From: Rhizomys pruinosus
Lineage: Eukaryota > Chordata > Mammalia > Rodentia > Spalacidae
Direction of reading: 5' to 3'
Assembly: GCA_009823505.1 (NCBI GenBank)
Contig: VZQC01006697.1
Coordinates: 1,055,474-1,119,473 of the forward strand
DNA length: 64,000 nt
Shown: positions 1 to 11,558 of the stretch, in pieces
How the letters are laid out: each line of letters begins with the position of its first letter
Position numbering within the stretch: position 1 is the first letter of the stretch
Notes under the pieces: model-generated
Seen by the model: the letters and a program-made list of their open reading frames with translations, nothing else
Databases searched by the model: none
What the model was told of the DNA's origin: nothing
Translations under genes and position numbers: made by a program

Positions 1-716
1 AGATGTTATAAGCCACAGTAAGACCCTGTCATATTTAACAGGGGGGAAAATTGTAATTCATGGATTAACATATCCAAACATGTGTCTATGCTAAAGTAAC
101 CTACCATAACTATTAGTGCTGCTTAAATACCTATATATCTAATTGCTTGTTCTTCATTAGTAGGATCGAAAGGTTATTCCTGGACAAACTGTCAGCCCAT
201 GAAAGGAAACAGCCAGAATTGACCAGAGTCCAAGTCAACAGCTCCAGAGAGAGTGGACTGTTTTACCTCTCATCCACCTGTGCCCCTTTTCTAAGCCTAG
301 GGAACAACCTGCGGAAGAGGGGGCGTGGTAGAATGTAAGGGCTGCGATTGGGGTGAATGGTGAAACTACAGCAATGTAGTCTGGACACTCATTTGATCAA
401 CTTGATTGAACAAACAACCTGTCACCCCCCACTGGATGGTGGGGCTGTAGGTGTTTGGGCACAACAGCCTGCAGATAGGTTTTGCATGAAGGATGCTTGT
501 ACTCATGGATTATCACTTATAGCTAAAAATGAAAAAAAAAAACTGAGAGAAAGATGCAGGACAGTTATGGCAGAATGCATGATCTGGGATGGGGTGGGGG
601 TGGGGGGGAGGGAAAGGGAAATAAGCCTGAACTGAATTGGAAAAAATGTATGAAATGCACAAAGCATCAATAAAAACTAATTTAAAAAAAAAAGACACAA
701 AACAAAACAAAACAAA
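1..716 (+). mobile_element. L1 3' UTR and poly(A) end
   Basis: This is a LINE-1 3' end, entered from outside the window. It has a ~530 bp module ending in an A-run at 532-541, then a terminal module starting gagaaagatgcagg with a G-rich middle, then atgcacaaagcatcaataaa (655-674) and an A-rich tail to 716. The same terminal words occur at the end of the ORF2-bearing L1 at 14.4-14.6 kb, which supports the L1 call. The 1-535 part is nearly identical to the reverse complement of about 31450-31950. Open frames at 147-338 and 357-635 lie inside this UTR and are not genes. Confidence 0.8.
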
Positions 717-2640
717 TGTACCTTCCAAACACTGGTAATACTAGTGTTTGACTGACTAGCTGAAGACCAGAGATTGGCCAAGGTGCTACATGCAGTATAT
801 TATCCCAAGCACAACCCACTCCCTGTAGGCACAGTGCCCATGGCTGAGACCTGACAGGCTCTTTCTCCACCCTCATGAGCCAGACCCTTGTCAACCAAGT
901 TTCTCTGCCATAAGAATTAGAAGATCTCTTTGGCATAGTGGGGGTTTCTTCACTAATGTCTTCCACTTATGTAGGTCCATGCAAGAGCATTCTGGATTTG
1001 CAAAATGGACTATATTTGTCGATTCCTATCACTTTCTCCAGTCCTACCTCCTAGGCTCATTGACTTATTTCTTGTAGTCAGCATGGGACTTGACAATCAT
1101 GCCCCAGTTGTTTCAGTTCTGATGTTAGACACTGTAGGCTTTTCAGGGACATTGTACTTTGGTATTGTAAGTTGACATCTTGGCATGGAACCTGATGTAG
1201 CTCAGGTTTTGTAGAGATAATGGACATGTAGCCATTGTGTATTATTGTGAAGAGAACTGCATTTTTTTTTCAAACTGCATTAAGCGGGGAGGCCTACCAG
1301 ACAGGCCTAAGCAAGTCATCTATCTTGCTCCTTTGAAATACTTGTCTCTTTTGGCATGGCATTTCATAATTTGAACAACATGTGTGCCATTAAAGCCTAC
1401 ATGGTCAGTGGAAGGTCTTTGAGAAGGCAGCAGGATTATGTTCAGATAGTGGTATTTTAAGTGCAGTTTGGCAAATGCCAGACATTTAATTCTTAAGATG
1501 TTTTAAACCAATAGCTGTAGACAATGAAAGCTCATGATAAACAGTGTTGCATGAGCTTTTCTTAGCTTAGTGAACCAGTGAGTTTATTTGTAAGAGAGGG
1601 TGACAACTCACAGCACTGTTTCTTCAGAGCTTCTAGGATGATTTTGCAGGCATCTCGGCAAACTGGAGAGTCGCTTCTTCCCAGCAATTGTTTCTCCTTA
1701 TATAACCTTGGAGAGCTGCTTTGTGAATTTTATCCCTCAAATTTCCAGAGTCTTCTAAGGTTTTTCTACATCTTGAGCCTTGTAAGTTCTATGTTTCCTT
1801 AGTTTTAGAGTCTCCTTCCAGGAAGAAATATTTCATTTCAGAGAAAATAACTACACAACACACTCTTCACATAAGTTTCCAATGTGATACCATTGGCTAC
1901 AGGATAATGGAACCACAGAAGCCCTTTCCAGAAATGACACTTATGTTGTTTGGACTTTTAACCTCTAAAACTGAGCTAAATAAGTCTCTCCTTTTCTTTA
2001 TAAGCAATCAGCTTCACGCATTTTATTACAGTAATGGAAAATGAAATTGTGCAAAAAGAAATCAGTGTAAGGACTTGTGATTCCTCTAGGTTGAAACAGA
2101 CTATGCTATTTCTGAACTTTGAGCCATGAGCTATTTTCACTATTTAAGGTTGTAAGTACTTTTTTTAGTGAAAATGCAGAATAGGTAATCCTGGAACCCA
2201 AACTCTAATTCTACTTTTACAAAGTGATCAGGAAGTGAATGTTTTCCTCGGGAGAAAATAGGTATGACTGGCACAGAGCAAACCCACGGCCACATCACTG
2301 GGCAATGCTCAAACAGTCCTTTGCTGGGTATCCCAGACTCAATGGACTGCTTCAGTTTTCAGGAGTCAAAAAAGGAATCTCAAAAGGAAAATAGCTTAAA
2401 ATTTAGATGCTGGGATTTTTAAAAAAGGAAATAAGCCCTTACAATTTCTACATAAGTGCTGAACAAAGAAGCTTTTAAAAATGAAGCTTTTTGAATCATC
2501 AAAATTTCTTCAGACTCCATTGTCTCTCCTATTCCTACTTCAATAGTTGTCACTACATATTATTTCAAACATGTAACTTGGTCATCTTCTAGACACAAAA
2601 TTGTAATGATATAGTTAAGAAATGTTTTATTCCAAAATGA
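717..2640. other. Unrecognised intronic sequence
   Basis: I see no coding exon, RNA gene or clear repeat here. The open frames on either strand are short and have no family resemblance. Confidence 0.6.
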
Positions 2641-2649
2641 CTTATATTT

Positions 2650-2960
2650 GTCAAATAACTTATTTTTATTAATATATATTAAGTTTACATGTTAATGCAT
2701 TTCAGTGTGATATCTTAATATATGCAATACACTGTGTATGTGTTAATATATGTATATACTGACCAAGTCAGGGTCATAAGTATTTCTATTGTTTTTATGT
2801 TACAGATTTCTCAGAACATATCACATGAAGTTTGTTTCTTCATTGTACAGTAAAGCAACCATTTTATTTGCAACATTTTAATTTATATCCCCTGATTGAT
2901 ACACCTCTTATATTGACTACTGTGATCATCTTTAACACATCAACTACAAGAGGATGAATT
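2650..2960 (+). mobile_element. Possible ancient L1 (L1M-type) 3' UTR fragment
   Basis: The AT-rich text (ttaagtttacatgttaatgc ... tatgcaatacactgtg) resembles the 3' UTR of old mammalian L1M elements. The match is remembered and diverged, so confidence is low. Confidence 0.3.
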
Positions 2961-2968
2961 TCAACTGA

Positions 2969-3462
2969 TTTTTTTTTCTTTTTTTTAAGTGTGTTTGAGA
3001 CAAGGTCTCCTTGTAGCCTCAGCTGGCCTGGTAGATGATGCTGGTCTTTTTGTTTTTTTTTTCACTTTTTAAACTTTTTAAATCTTTTATTATGACAAAA
3101 TAGACATAAAATTTGCCAATTGCCATCTTAAGTGGTAACCATTTTGCAGTATTAAAATTTACCTTGTTGGGTAACCAGTCCCACAATTTAGTCCCAGAAC
3201 ATTTGTATGACTTCAAGTCAGAGCCTCATATCCATTACTCCACATTCTCCCTTTCCACAAACTCCAATCACTAATTCCTGTCTGTTTCTATGATTTTGTC
3301 TATTCAAAATATGCAATTTAAGAAGGAAGAGAAAAATATACCAAAAAACCCATAAAAGTTCACATATTATAAGGACCACAGTGGTCATGAACTCACAGAT
3401 CTGCCTGTCTTTGCCTCCCAAGTGCTGGGATTAAAGGCGTACACCAACACGCCTGTCTGAAT
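2969..3462 (-). mobile_element. B1 SINE, split by an insertion
   Basis: The 3' half of an antisense B1 lies at 2969-3046 (gagacaaggtctccttgtag ... gctggtc). The 5' half lies at 3381-3462 (gtggtcatgaactcacagat ... gtacaccaacacgcctgtc). The halves are complementary at the break. The ~335 bp between them (3047-3380) is foreign. Confidence 0.75.
3047..3380 (-). mobile_element. Retro-insertion of antisense old-L1-like sequence into B1
   Basis: A T-rich tract at 3047-3075 adjoins one break. The insert is flanked by short repeats (ctggtc at 3041-3046 and gtggtc at 3381-3386), as expected for a poly(A)-tailed minus-strand retro-insertion. On the + strand the body resembles an L1M-type 3' UTR (aaaatttaccttgttgggta ... 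ccatattc-like CT-rich end). Boundaries are approximate. Confidence 0.45.
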
Positions 3463-5400
3463 TTTTCTTTAATATACACTTGCACACTACTATTGACCAC
3501 AATGAAAACAAGATGAGATTATTCAAATTAAATATAAAATTAGACGTTTCTCTTTACATCTATTTTTCCTTAACTATGAATAGTATTTATAATGCCCACC
3601 TAATAGTCAGACTTCCAACATAAGAAAATGACTACTGCCCATGGCAGAGTGTTAGTTCAGATGGATACTAAAATTTCTAACAGATACCCATTTCTCAGAT
3701 ATAATAACCATTAGTTTGTATATGTTGAAATTATCTGCATTTTAAATATTATTCAGAATAATTGATGTTTCTATGAATACAATTATGACTCTACAATGAT
3801 GAGTGAAATTTCATTTGTAGTAAGCCTATTGCAAAATACAAGTGAGTATAAGAAAACCAATTCCAACATTTGGACTCTCTAATCCTGAACTTTATTTTCT
3901 CCATTGTTCTCACCATTGTATGATAGTTACATGAATTATCTATTGTAGTGTATCCATCTCTCCATCTCACAGGCATCTGTGTCATTTCTTTGTATTTATA
4001 ACGGGCCTGCTATTATTTTCTGATGATGTCCTAAGTATCTGCTTTCCTTGTATGCTTTGCTTGAGCACAGAGTTGAACTATTCCAAAGAACATATCACTA
4101 AACCTGAAACAGTAAGCTCCTCCACCCTCACTCCCTCCCTTATTGTTAAACAAGTACTGCATTCTACACTTTGGGCTGCAGGATATTCCAGAAGTACAAG
4201 ATTGATGAGTCTGTTGCCAGTTTAGCTGGCCTCTACAGGGAATAATGTTACTTGTAGAGTTGTTATCTTTTCAGTGACAGCCCCATTTAGTGTGTTGACC
4301 TTTGACTGGCCTCTCCTCCCGAAGGTCAGTGGAGCAAAATGAAACTTCAAAGGACAGGAAAATAGTTACCTTTTCAAATTGGAAAAAAAAAGCAACAAAT
4401 AAACAACCAGAAAGCATTTACCCCAATCAGCTCATTATCAGTTATGTCTGGTGTTCCAACAATTGGAAGACACTTAGTTTAATGTTATAGTACCGCCTCT
4501 TCGTTCTTCTCCAGGGCTGTATAGACACCAGAGACTTCAGGTGCCAGTTCTTTCTTTCATGTCCCTACTACTAGTGTGCTGTGAATTAAAAAACAACAAC
4601 AACAACAACAAAAACTTTTCTTTCCTCCATCAGATTAATGTCTTTGTGTTAAAAAACAGAGGATCTTCTGAAAAGGCTGATTAATTTAGGAAGAAAAAGG
4701 AAAACACATTAGTTCAATTTAAGCACAAAAGACTATTATCACCAATGACCTGTTTAAGCAGGGTATAACATGGGGATTAATGACAGACTCAGGGGAGCTG
4801 ATGACCCACAGCAAAGCCAAAGGTCCATTAACCCCCATCAGTCACTTCATTTCTGGGGAAACCCATTCAGAGCCCTTATAGCTTGAAAAAATACAGAGGT
4901 GCATGAGTTACATTAATGAGCTCTGATCATTTTATTTTGTAGAATTGTCCAATGAAAAGTATGTAGATTTTAAAATGGAAGTTTTTCTTTGTAATTTCTG
5001 TCTTTGGGAAAAAAATTGGTTTGCTGAGATAGGCATCCATTTGAGTAGATTCCTTTCTCTATTGTCTGTTCACAGCCAGTGCTAGATATCCTGAGCTAAA
5101 GAGACATCAACGTCAGGTTCAATTGTCTTAAAGTATCATCTCACTTGATGTTTTGTAGATTCTTTGTGTTCAGGGTGAGAATGAAGGATATTAATCCAGA
5201 CAGGCTTTCTGCTTTCTAACTCCCTTCACTTTGCTAGTGTAGGGCCAGGCCTTTTCTTCCCTTTTTTCTCCCCTCTCTTTGTCAACAATGTTGAATAAGA
5301 ATTCACTTTGTACAAAGTGTTGTGCTCTATTGGTTATAGAAGAAATGGGTGTAACAGTTGTTATAACAGGCAGGAAAGTTCAGTGACCTCATCTATGACC
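3463..5400. other. Unrecognised intronic sequence
   Basis: No gene is seen. The only structured item is a short (CAA)n tract at about 4589-4614. Confidence 0.6.
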
Positions 5401-5409
5401 TAGAGAAGG

Positions 5410-5835
5410 GTATATCAGTTTCCTAGGATAGCTGTAATAACTTGTCATAAATGTGGTGTCTTAAGCCATATATATTTTTAGGTCTCATTTTTATGAATAA
5501 CAGAAATCCAAAATCAAAGAATACAGAGATGAAAAATTTAAGGGGGAAGCTTTCTTTTTCCTTTCTACACTTTCCATTGGCCTCAAAGGGATGTGCTCAG
5601 TCACTGGGTCCATCCAGTCTCTTCTATGCTCAATGGATTTCTTTTTGTTCCATTTTTCTCTTCTTTTCTCTTATAAGGGTACCAGTCATTATATTTAGGG
5701 ACTACTTTAGATCTAAGAAGACTTCATATCAAAATTTGAAATCAATTGCACCTGTACTAAGAACTCTATACTTTCAAGGAAATTTGCATCCACAGGTTCT
5801 AAGTGGGAATCCCTATTCAATCAAATACATGGAGT
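5410..5835 (-). mobile_element. MaLR/MLT1-like LTR fragment (old)
   Basis: The order of words fits an antisense MaLR LTR: tagctgtaataacttgtcat, then ggtgtcttaagccatat, then cttataagggtaccagtc, then a tail like aggttctaagtgggaat. The sequence is diverged, and subfamily is not assignable by eye. A 128-codon open frame here (5451-5837) is incidental. Confidence 0.45.
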
Positions 5836-6276
5836 GACTTCTAAGCAGGTCCTCCACCAGAGAAGCCTGAATGTGATAGATTTGTCATTCAGAAATTGAG
5901 AAAAGCATCATTCCAGGGGGAAACAATGTCATGAGGGCAGAAATGGGAGAATTGAAATATTGGCTTGGGATTAGGCTTTGGAAGGACTGGGATAAGCCTC
6001 CCTGTGCTCAGCATATAGGATCGAGCGAGCAACATACTTTGCAAGATGGACATACACTTCTTTAAAGTGCCCATTGTTTGTAAAAGACTTAAAATGGAAG
6101 TGGAAGCTATGACATTGCTCATAAGAGAAAGACAATAGAAATAATAGTTAAGACATTAGTAGTAAGGGCTGATTGGAAAAATACTAATCTGAAAGAAAAA
6201 ATGGTCTACAAATTGTATATGCCATCAATGGAGAAAGTGGCATGGGCAAACACAAATGAGAAGGATGCCAAGATAA

Positions 6277-6348
6277 GAGAACCCAGTATCAACATTGGAT
6301 AACTGGAAGAAAGAGAACCCAGTATCAACACTAGATAACTGGAAAAAT
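6277..6348. repeat. Two-copy tandem duplication, 36 bp unit
   Basis: The unit starting gagaacccagtatcaacat occurs at 6277 and again at 6313 with only a few differences (attggat versus actagat). Confidence 0.85.
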
Positions 6349-6597
6349 GGTAAATCATTTAAAGAAATGAGCAAAACAGGAGGAGAAGCAAAATGTAAAG
6401 AGAAAATATGGATTTGAGTATGGATATTTGAATGCCACAAAGAAATACCTCTTTGCCATGAAAGATTCTAAGGATTAAATTTGGGAGGGAGTTTTAGTCT
6501 AATAAATTAATGCTATTAGGTAGATTATACTGTTCAAAGAGCTGAGTTTATTTAAAAATATTCTCTGGCTTCCAAACCTGCATATGTGTACCTTCAC

Positions 6598-6629
6598 CAC
6601 ACACACATGCATGCACACATGCACGCACA

Positions 6630-6662
<33 letters not shown>
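6598..6662. repeat. (CA)n microsatellite
   Basis: An imperfect CA repeat with catgcatgcacacatgcacg at the left becomes pure (AC)n from about 6632. Confidence 0.95.
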
Positions 6663-6665
<3 letters not shown>

Positions 6666-7192
6666 AATAATGGATATTAGTGATACATTGTCATGTGACT
6701 CAGAATGTATCAGCTAAACTGGTCACATACTTGGAGAAAGGGGACATAACTATGAGATGTGCCTTTTAGGAGAGAGGCCTGATGTTTATAAACAGCGATA
6801 TGCTAATTTCTGTAAAGATATAGTGGCGATGTAGTCCAGATTTTGACACCTTTTCCAGACAAGAAAAACACCTACACTTTACGGGAAAGCTGTATTCTGT
6901 CTTGAAAGAGAAGATGAATTGAGGTCACTTATACTGGGCACCTTGTAGTATGCTAAGACAACAGTTTGACTCTCCTATCTCTTTAACCTATTGGTTGATA
7001 TTGCCTACAGAAATGAGTGTTTCCACATCTGTAAATGTAATTTATGACAACTGTCATGATTCCATTAGATATGTTAAAATATGCATTTCCTCAAATATGT
7101 TCAGTTTTAAAGTAATTATAGAAGGGTAATAGAAATCTTATGAACAATGTTCATTGGTCTTATTTGAATTAAAGTATGCAACCACTTAAAAG

Positions 7193-7194
7193 AG

Positions 7195-7231
<37 letters not shown>

Positions 7232-7280
7232 CATGTGTGTGTAGTTTCTGTGTGTGATTGTGTGTGTATGTATGTGTTTG
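7193..7280. repeat. (CT)n followed by (TG)n microsatellite
   Basis: A CT repeat at 7195-7231 is interrupted once by ttt. It is followed by imperfect TG/TATG repeats to about 7280. Confidence 0.9.
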
Positions 7281-10200
7281 CATTTTAGAGGATTATTGAG
7301 AAGAATGTGGCGTCTCTCTGTATCTCAGTTTTTATCATTCAGAAAATGAAGGGCTAGGACCTATTTCTTTGAGTACGTTCAACTATAAGTATTATTTGCT
7401 TCTAATATTTTGAACAGAACAACTGATATTCCTAAAAGGTTGAGATAACTGTTATATGCTTTCATGTAGCAAAGGATTAGTTTACTTTAATGAATCAAAA
7501 AATTTAAAAGTCAAATATTTGATTGTGTCATTAGTCTGTTTCTATTAGCTGCTTGAAACAAATTGTTTATTAATTTCCAGTTGGTAATATGCAAATTTGT
7601 AATTTAATTAAAATTCCATTATGTGTCTTTTAAGATAAAAGACACAGTGATAGGATTTGATGAGTGAGCCTCAGCTGGGAGAAGGGTGATCCATTTCAAG
7701 GGCCTTTGGAGAAGGAGAGCTGGGCCTGGGAAGAGGTTAGTTAATCCTTGAAACCTAGCAGGGACACTTTTGAAAACTGATATATTTGCAAGTCTGCATG
7801 TCTCTCATTGTCTTCAGCAAGTTTGAAAAACTAGAATTTTAGATGTGAGAATCTTTTCAAGATTTTCTGAAATTAATTTTATATCTTTCCTTGTATTTGC
7901 TGAGCTTTCAAATGGAGTCAAACTCTTTCCCATTGGAACGTCTTCCCTGGGAGCCTTGGAGGAATGCTGTTGTCTTCACTGTGACTGACTCTCAGAAAGT
8001 GAAAAACTGAGCTGTATTGCCTTTTCAACAAATTGCCATAGAGCAGTACTGTGTGAGTGCAGTCTCTTTCCATAGAGCAGTACTGTGTGAGCACAGTCAG
8101 TTTCCCTTGAAGTTGGCACATTCCCTGCTACCTCGTTCCTCAGAGAGCACAGAACCCTAGAGAAATGGCTTTTGCCTGGAGATTTACCAGGGCCTCTCCA
8201 GGCAGAGTTACTAATCTATTTTGTTTTCTTTTGGGACCTTTGTGCAGGTCTGTCATGCTCTTTGATGAGGGAATAGGTTTCCCACCAAAATATCCAATCA
8301 CATTTTAGAAGGTATTAAAGTCCCTCAATAGGCTTTGGAATGCACAGGGGTCCACATTAGGATGATTTGATTGTGAGTATTGAGATCAATGAGAAGAGAT
8401 ACACCAAGTCACATTTGCCTTTGCTTTTGTCATTTACTCCTAGAACATCTGGGGAAATGCTTCTGAGTTTTTTCTAAAATTTCTTTGGTTCTTACAGGAG
8501 GGAAAAGCTAAAGGTCACAGAAGTTCATCATTCACCGGTATTTCCCTTGTGTGGAACAACTTTGCCCCCCTCAATTCCCTCAATTGCCTTGACCATTTCC
8601 CAAGCACAGAAAGGATAAAATATTTCCCTTGAGATCTATCTATAAGAGAAATGGATGTGACAGACATACAATCTTTCCTGCCATTTCTGTAACCATTCAT
8701 GTTCCTAGTCAGCTTTTGTTCATTTCTATATATTTTTGTCAGGTGTCATTGCGGAATGCTAAGATAGGTTGCTGATGGCATTCAGCATAATCATCCTTGG
8801 TGGACTTTACTAACCCTTTGCCTCTGCTGTTCAGCAATATTCTGCTTAGACCTGACTTCTTCTTCACGGGAGTGATGCCTTCTACTCTTGGTAAATTGAG
8901 AGTACTCAAGCACAAGGAGATGAGTTGGGGTGAGGTGAGGTGAGATAAAGCAATACTCTGTTCTGTAGGGAGCTCCAAGCCATTTGGCATGTATTGCCAC
9001 CTTTCCCTCTCCGTCTGCCATACTGAATCTTACTGCTTCCAAGTATCTGTGCATCTTCAGCTTGCTTCTCACTGTCTGCCTCAGGGGAAGACGTATCCTG
9101 ACATCTTTCCAAGTTGCCTCATCAGTCAGCTAAGAATCCTGGAATGTTTTCTCTACTTTTTATTAGAGTGTAGGACTCCAGATGACTTTGCTCCCTCAAA
9201 GGCTCACCATTAGTGAAACTGAAGCCTAAATGGAATATACCCCTACACAGCCAAGGAATGTAGTGAGATTACATTAATAAACCACTTTTGGTTAAATCCA
9301 TGAGAAAATAAAACAGGGAATAGGCCCCGGTTTATATAATATTGCATTAGGAAAATTTTCGGAGAGAAAAATTAAGATATATGCTCACTGTCCATGTATA
9401 TAGAAAACAAGGGCAGAATCCAATTCTAACTGATCTACAGAAGTATACAGGAAAACATATTTTAGATTTAAACAGTTTAATATTTACATAAACTATGCAA
9501 AAATGTTAATGAACAAAAAAATACCAGGTCTCACATACCATGGCAAGTATCATAGGTATAATAAGTACCCATCTGACTGTACAAAAAGTTATAGGATATC
9601 CCATTGCTGAGGAGCTACTTCTAGACTGTCACTAAGAAGCTTTTCTATTCACAGTTCCGTTTCAATGTATGTGTGGAGGGGGATTCTGAAGGGCATATGG
9701 ACCAGAACCTAGGAATAAATAAAGTGGTTTCATTACTGATTTGTAGACACACTGAGACATAAATTGGACATAGCATTGTACCAACTCCCCAAAAGCCTGG
9801 ACTATTCCAGTGTTTTAGGACAGCACAGCCATTCCACCAAACCTAATGTAAACTATGGTTAAATCTGTAGATGCAGATACCAGTAAGGTTTTCAAGGCAA
9901 CATGCTGGGACCATACCATAAACAATAAGAGACAAGGTAAAGACAAATGATTATGTCTCTTAGTAAATCTTGAAATTCCAACATCATGAGAAGAGGTATT
10001 TTGTTGACATGCGGCTGTCACTTTGTGTTTCACTAGCCTTTGAACCCAAGAATGAGAACCTCAAAACTAATTTCTATTTAAATGAATGTTAACTTTATGA
10101 TCAAATAAATCTTCATGTTTGATGCTTAAGAGAGAATTGAATTAAAATTTCTTTGACATTAAGCCAAATTTTGAAGTGAATTGGAACTGGTTTGCATTTC

Positions 10201-11140
10201 TTAAATTGGTCTTTCTTTGGAAATAATGAAAAAGTGTTAGAGTCTTGGCAGCATTCCAATGACTGTGACTCAACTTGTTAAAGTAAAATTTTAATATTTA
10301 CACATTATATAGTATAATATTTATACTAGGCAACAGATTGGCAGTGTAGAATTCAAAATATAATAGACTTCAACATGGAATTACAGCATGGTAGTCATTG
10401 CACTCAGGGAATTTGGTGAAATCTAATACTAATTTGGGGGCAGTTCAAAGAATGAATCTTGAGATTAAAAATGCTGATTAACATGCAATTCTATTTTGTT
10501 CTTATTTGAGTTTTAGAGTTCATGGCAACAAAGGTCGTGTATACTGGCTTATCATTGACTTCACCATTATTTATATACTAAAGGAAAAGCTGCCTTATGT
10601 GTGATACCATCCACTAAGTTGAATGACAGTGAAGTCAGTAAAATTATCATTGCCCTGCAGTGAACATGCTAGAAATGGTTAGTTCTCTGGAAACTAATAC
10701 AAACACTGTCTTTTAAAAGTATTAAATTTATTTGGGTTGTGTTCACAAATACATATATGCACACATGTGCTAAAGCATGTATGTGGAAGTAAGAGGAAAA
10801 CTTGCAGGAGGCCTTTCCTTCTATTTTTCCCCATAATATTGGACCTAAGATTGTGAATAAACATTGAATATCAGATCCAAAAAGAGTTAAAGAGTTGCTG
10901 AAAGTGACTGAACTAGTAACAGATCATGATGGAAATTGTAAGTCTAAAAACACCAGAAAATTGATTATGTTACAAATAATAAACAAGACTCAGGAAGACC
11001 AACTTTACCATAATGTTTTGTCATATGTGGAGTCAAAAATACATAAAAGTTAGTAGAAGAGTAGTAGGGAATTGACGTGTAATGGGGGAACAAGATCAAA
11101 ATATCTTATATACAGATACAACAATATCATAATGAAATCT
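7281..11140. other. Unrecognised intronic sequence
   Basis: No exon or clear repeat is seen apart from the small duplication at 8036-8103. Three overlapping minus-strand open frames at 8739-9112 were examined and not accepted as a gene. Confidence 0.55.
8036..8103. repeat. Two-copy tandem duplication, 34 bp unit
   Basis: The word ccatagagcagtactgtgtg is repeated with a 34 bp period (gagcag at 8041 and 8075). The copies differ at gtgcagtc versus cacagtca. Confidence 0.85.
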
Positions 11141-11141
11141 A

Positions 11142-11296
11142 TTGTTTTTTCTCTTTTTTGACACAGGGTCTCCCTGTAGCCCCAGCTGGCCTGGCACTCA
11201 TTATGTAGATCAGGGTGGCTTTGAATTCACAGAGATCCACTACTTCTGCCCCCTCCCCACATGCTGGGATTAAAGACATGTACCACTATACCTGGC
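11142..11296 (-). mobile_element. B1 SINE (antisense)
   Basis: The element reads acacagggtctccctgtagc, then agctggcctggcactc, gtagatcagggtggct, ctgggattaaagacatg and ends cctggc. It is a full-length antisense B1, moderately diverged. Confidence 0.88.
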
Positions 11297-11558
11297 AAAA
11301 CCTATTATTTTTTAGAAATAATATAGAATGAAAATAGCAAAGAATCATTCTACAAAGAGAAGTCATATTTATTTGACAATAGCATTGCTAATGTAAAGAG
11401 CAAAGCATTGCCAAAATTATAGTTGGGCTATAGCAGATTGTGAACATAGGCTTAAGGGTTAAGTAGTCAAGGTGTCATTTATGAAGGGAAAATTGAGGGT
11501 GAATTCACTACATATCCTGAATCAATAATTGTTGTCATCAATAAAAGTAATATGAGTT

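Noticed and set aside
147..635. Two open frames (63 and 92 codons), repeated in reverse at 31414-31836
   Set aside because: They lie inside an L1 3'-UTR module and near its A-run. Their recurrence reflects the repeat, not a gene.
5451..5837. 128-codon open frame
   Set aside because: It coincides with an antisense MaLR-like LTR, and the composition shows no known domain.
8739..9112. Three overlapping minus-strand frames of 68-93 codons
   Set aside because: Considered as a decayed gene copy. The frames conflict, no family is recognised, and there is no poly(A) tail or flanking duplication.
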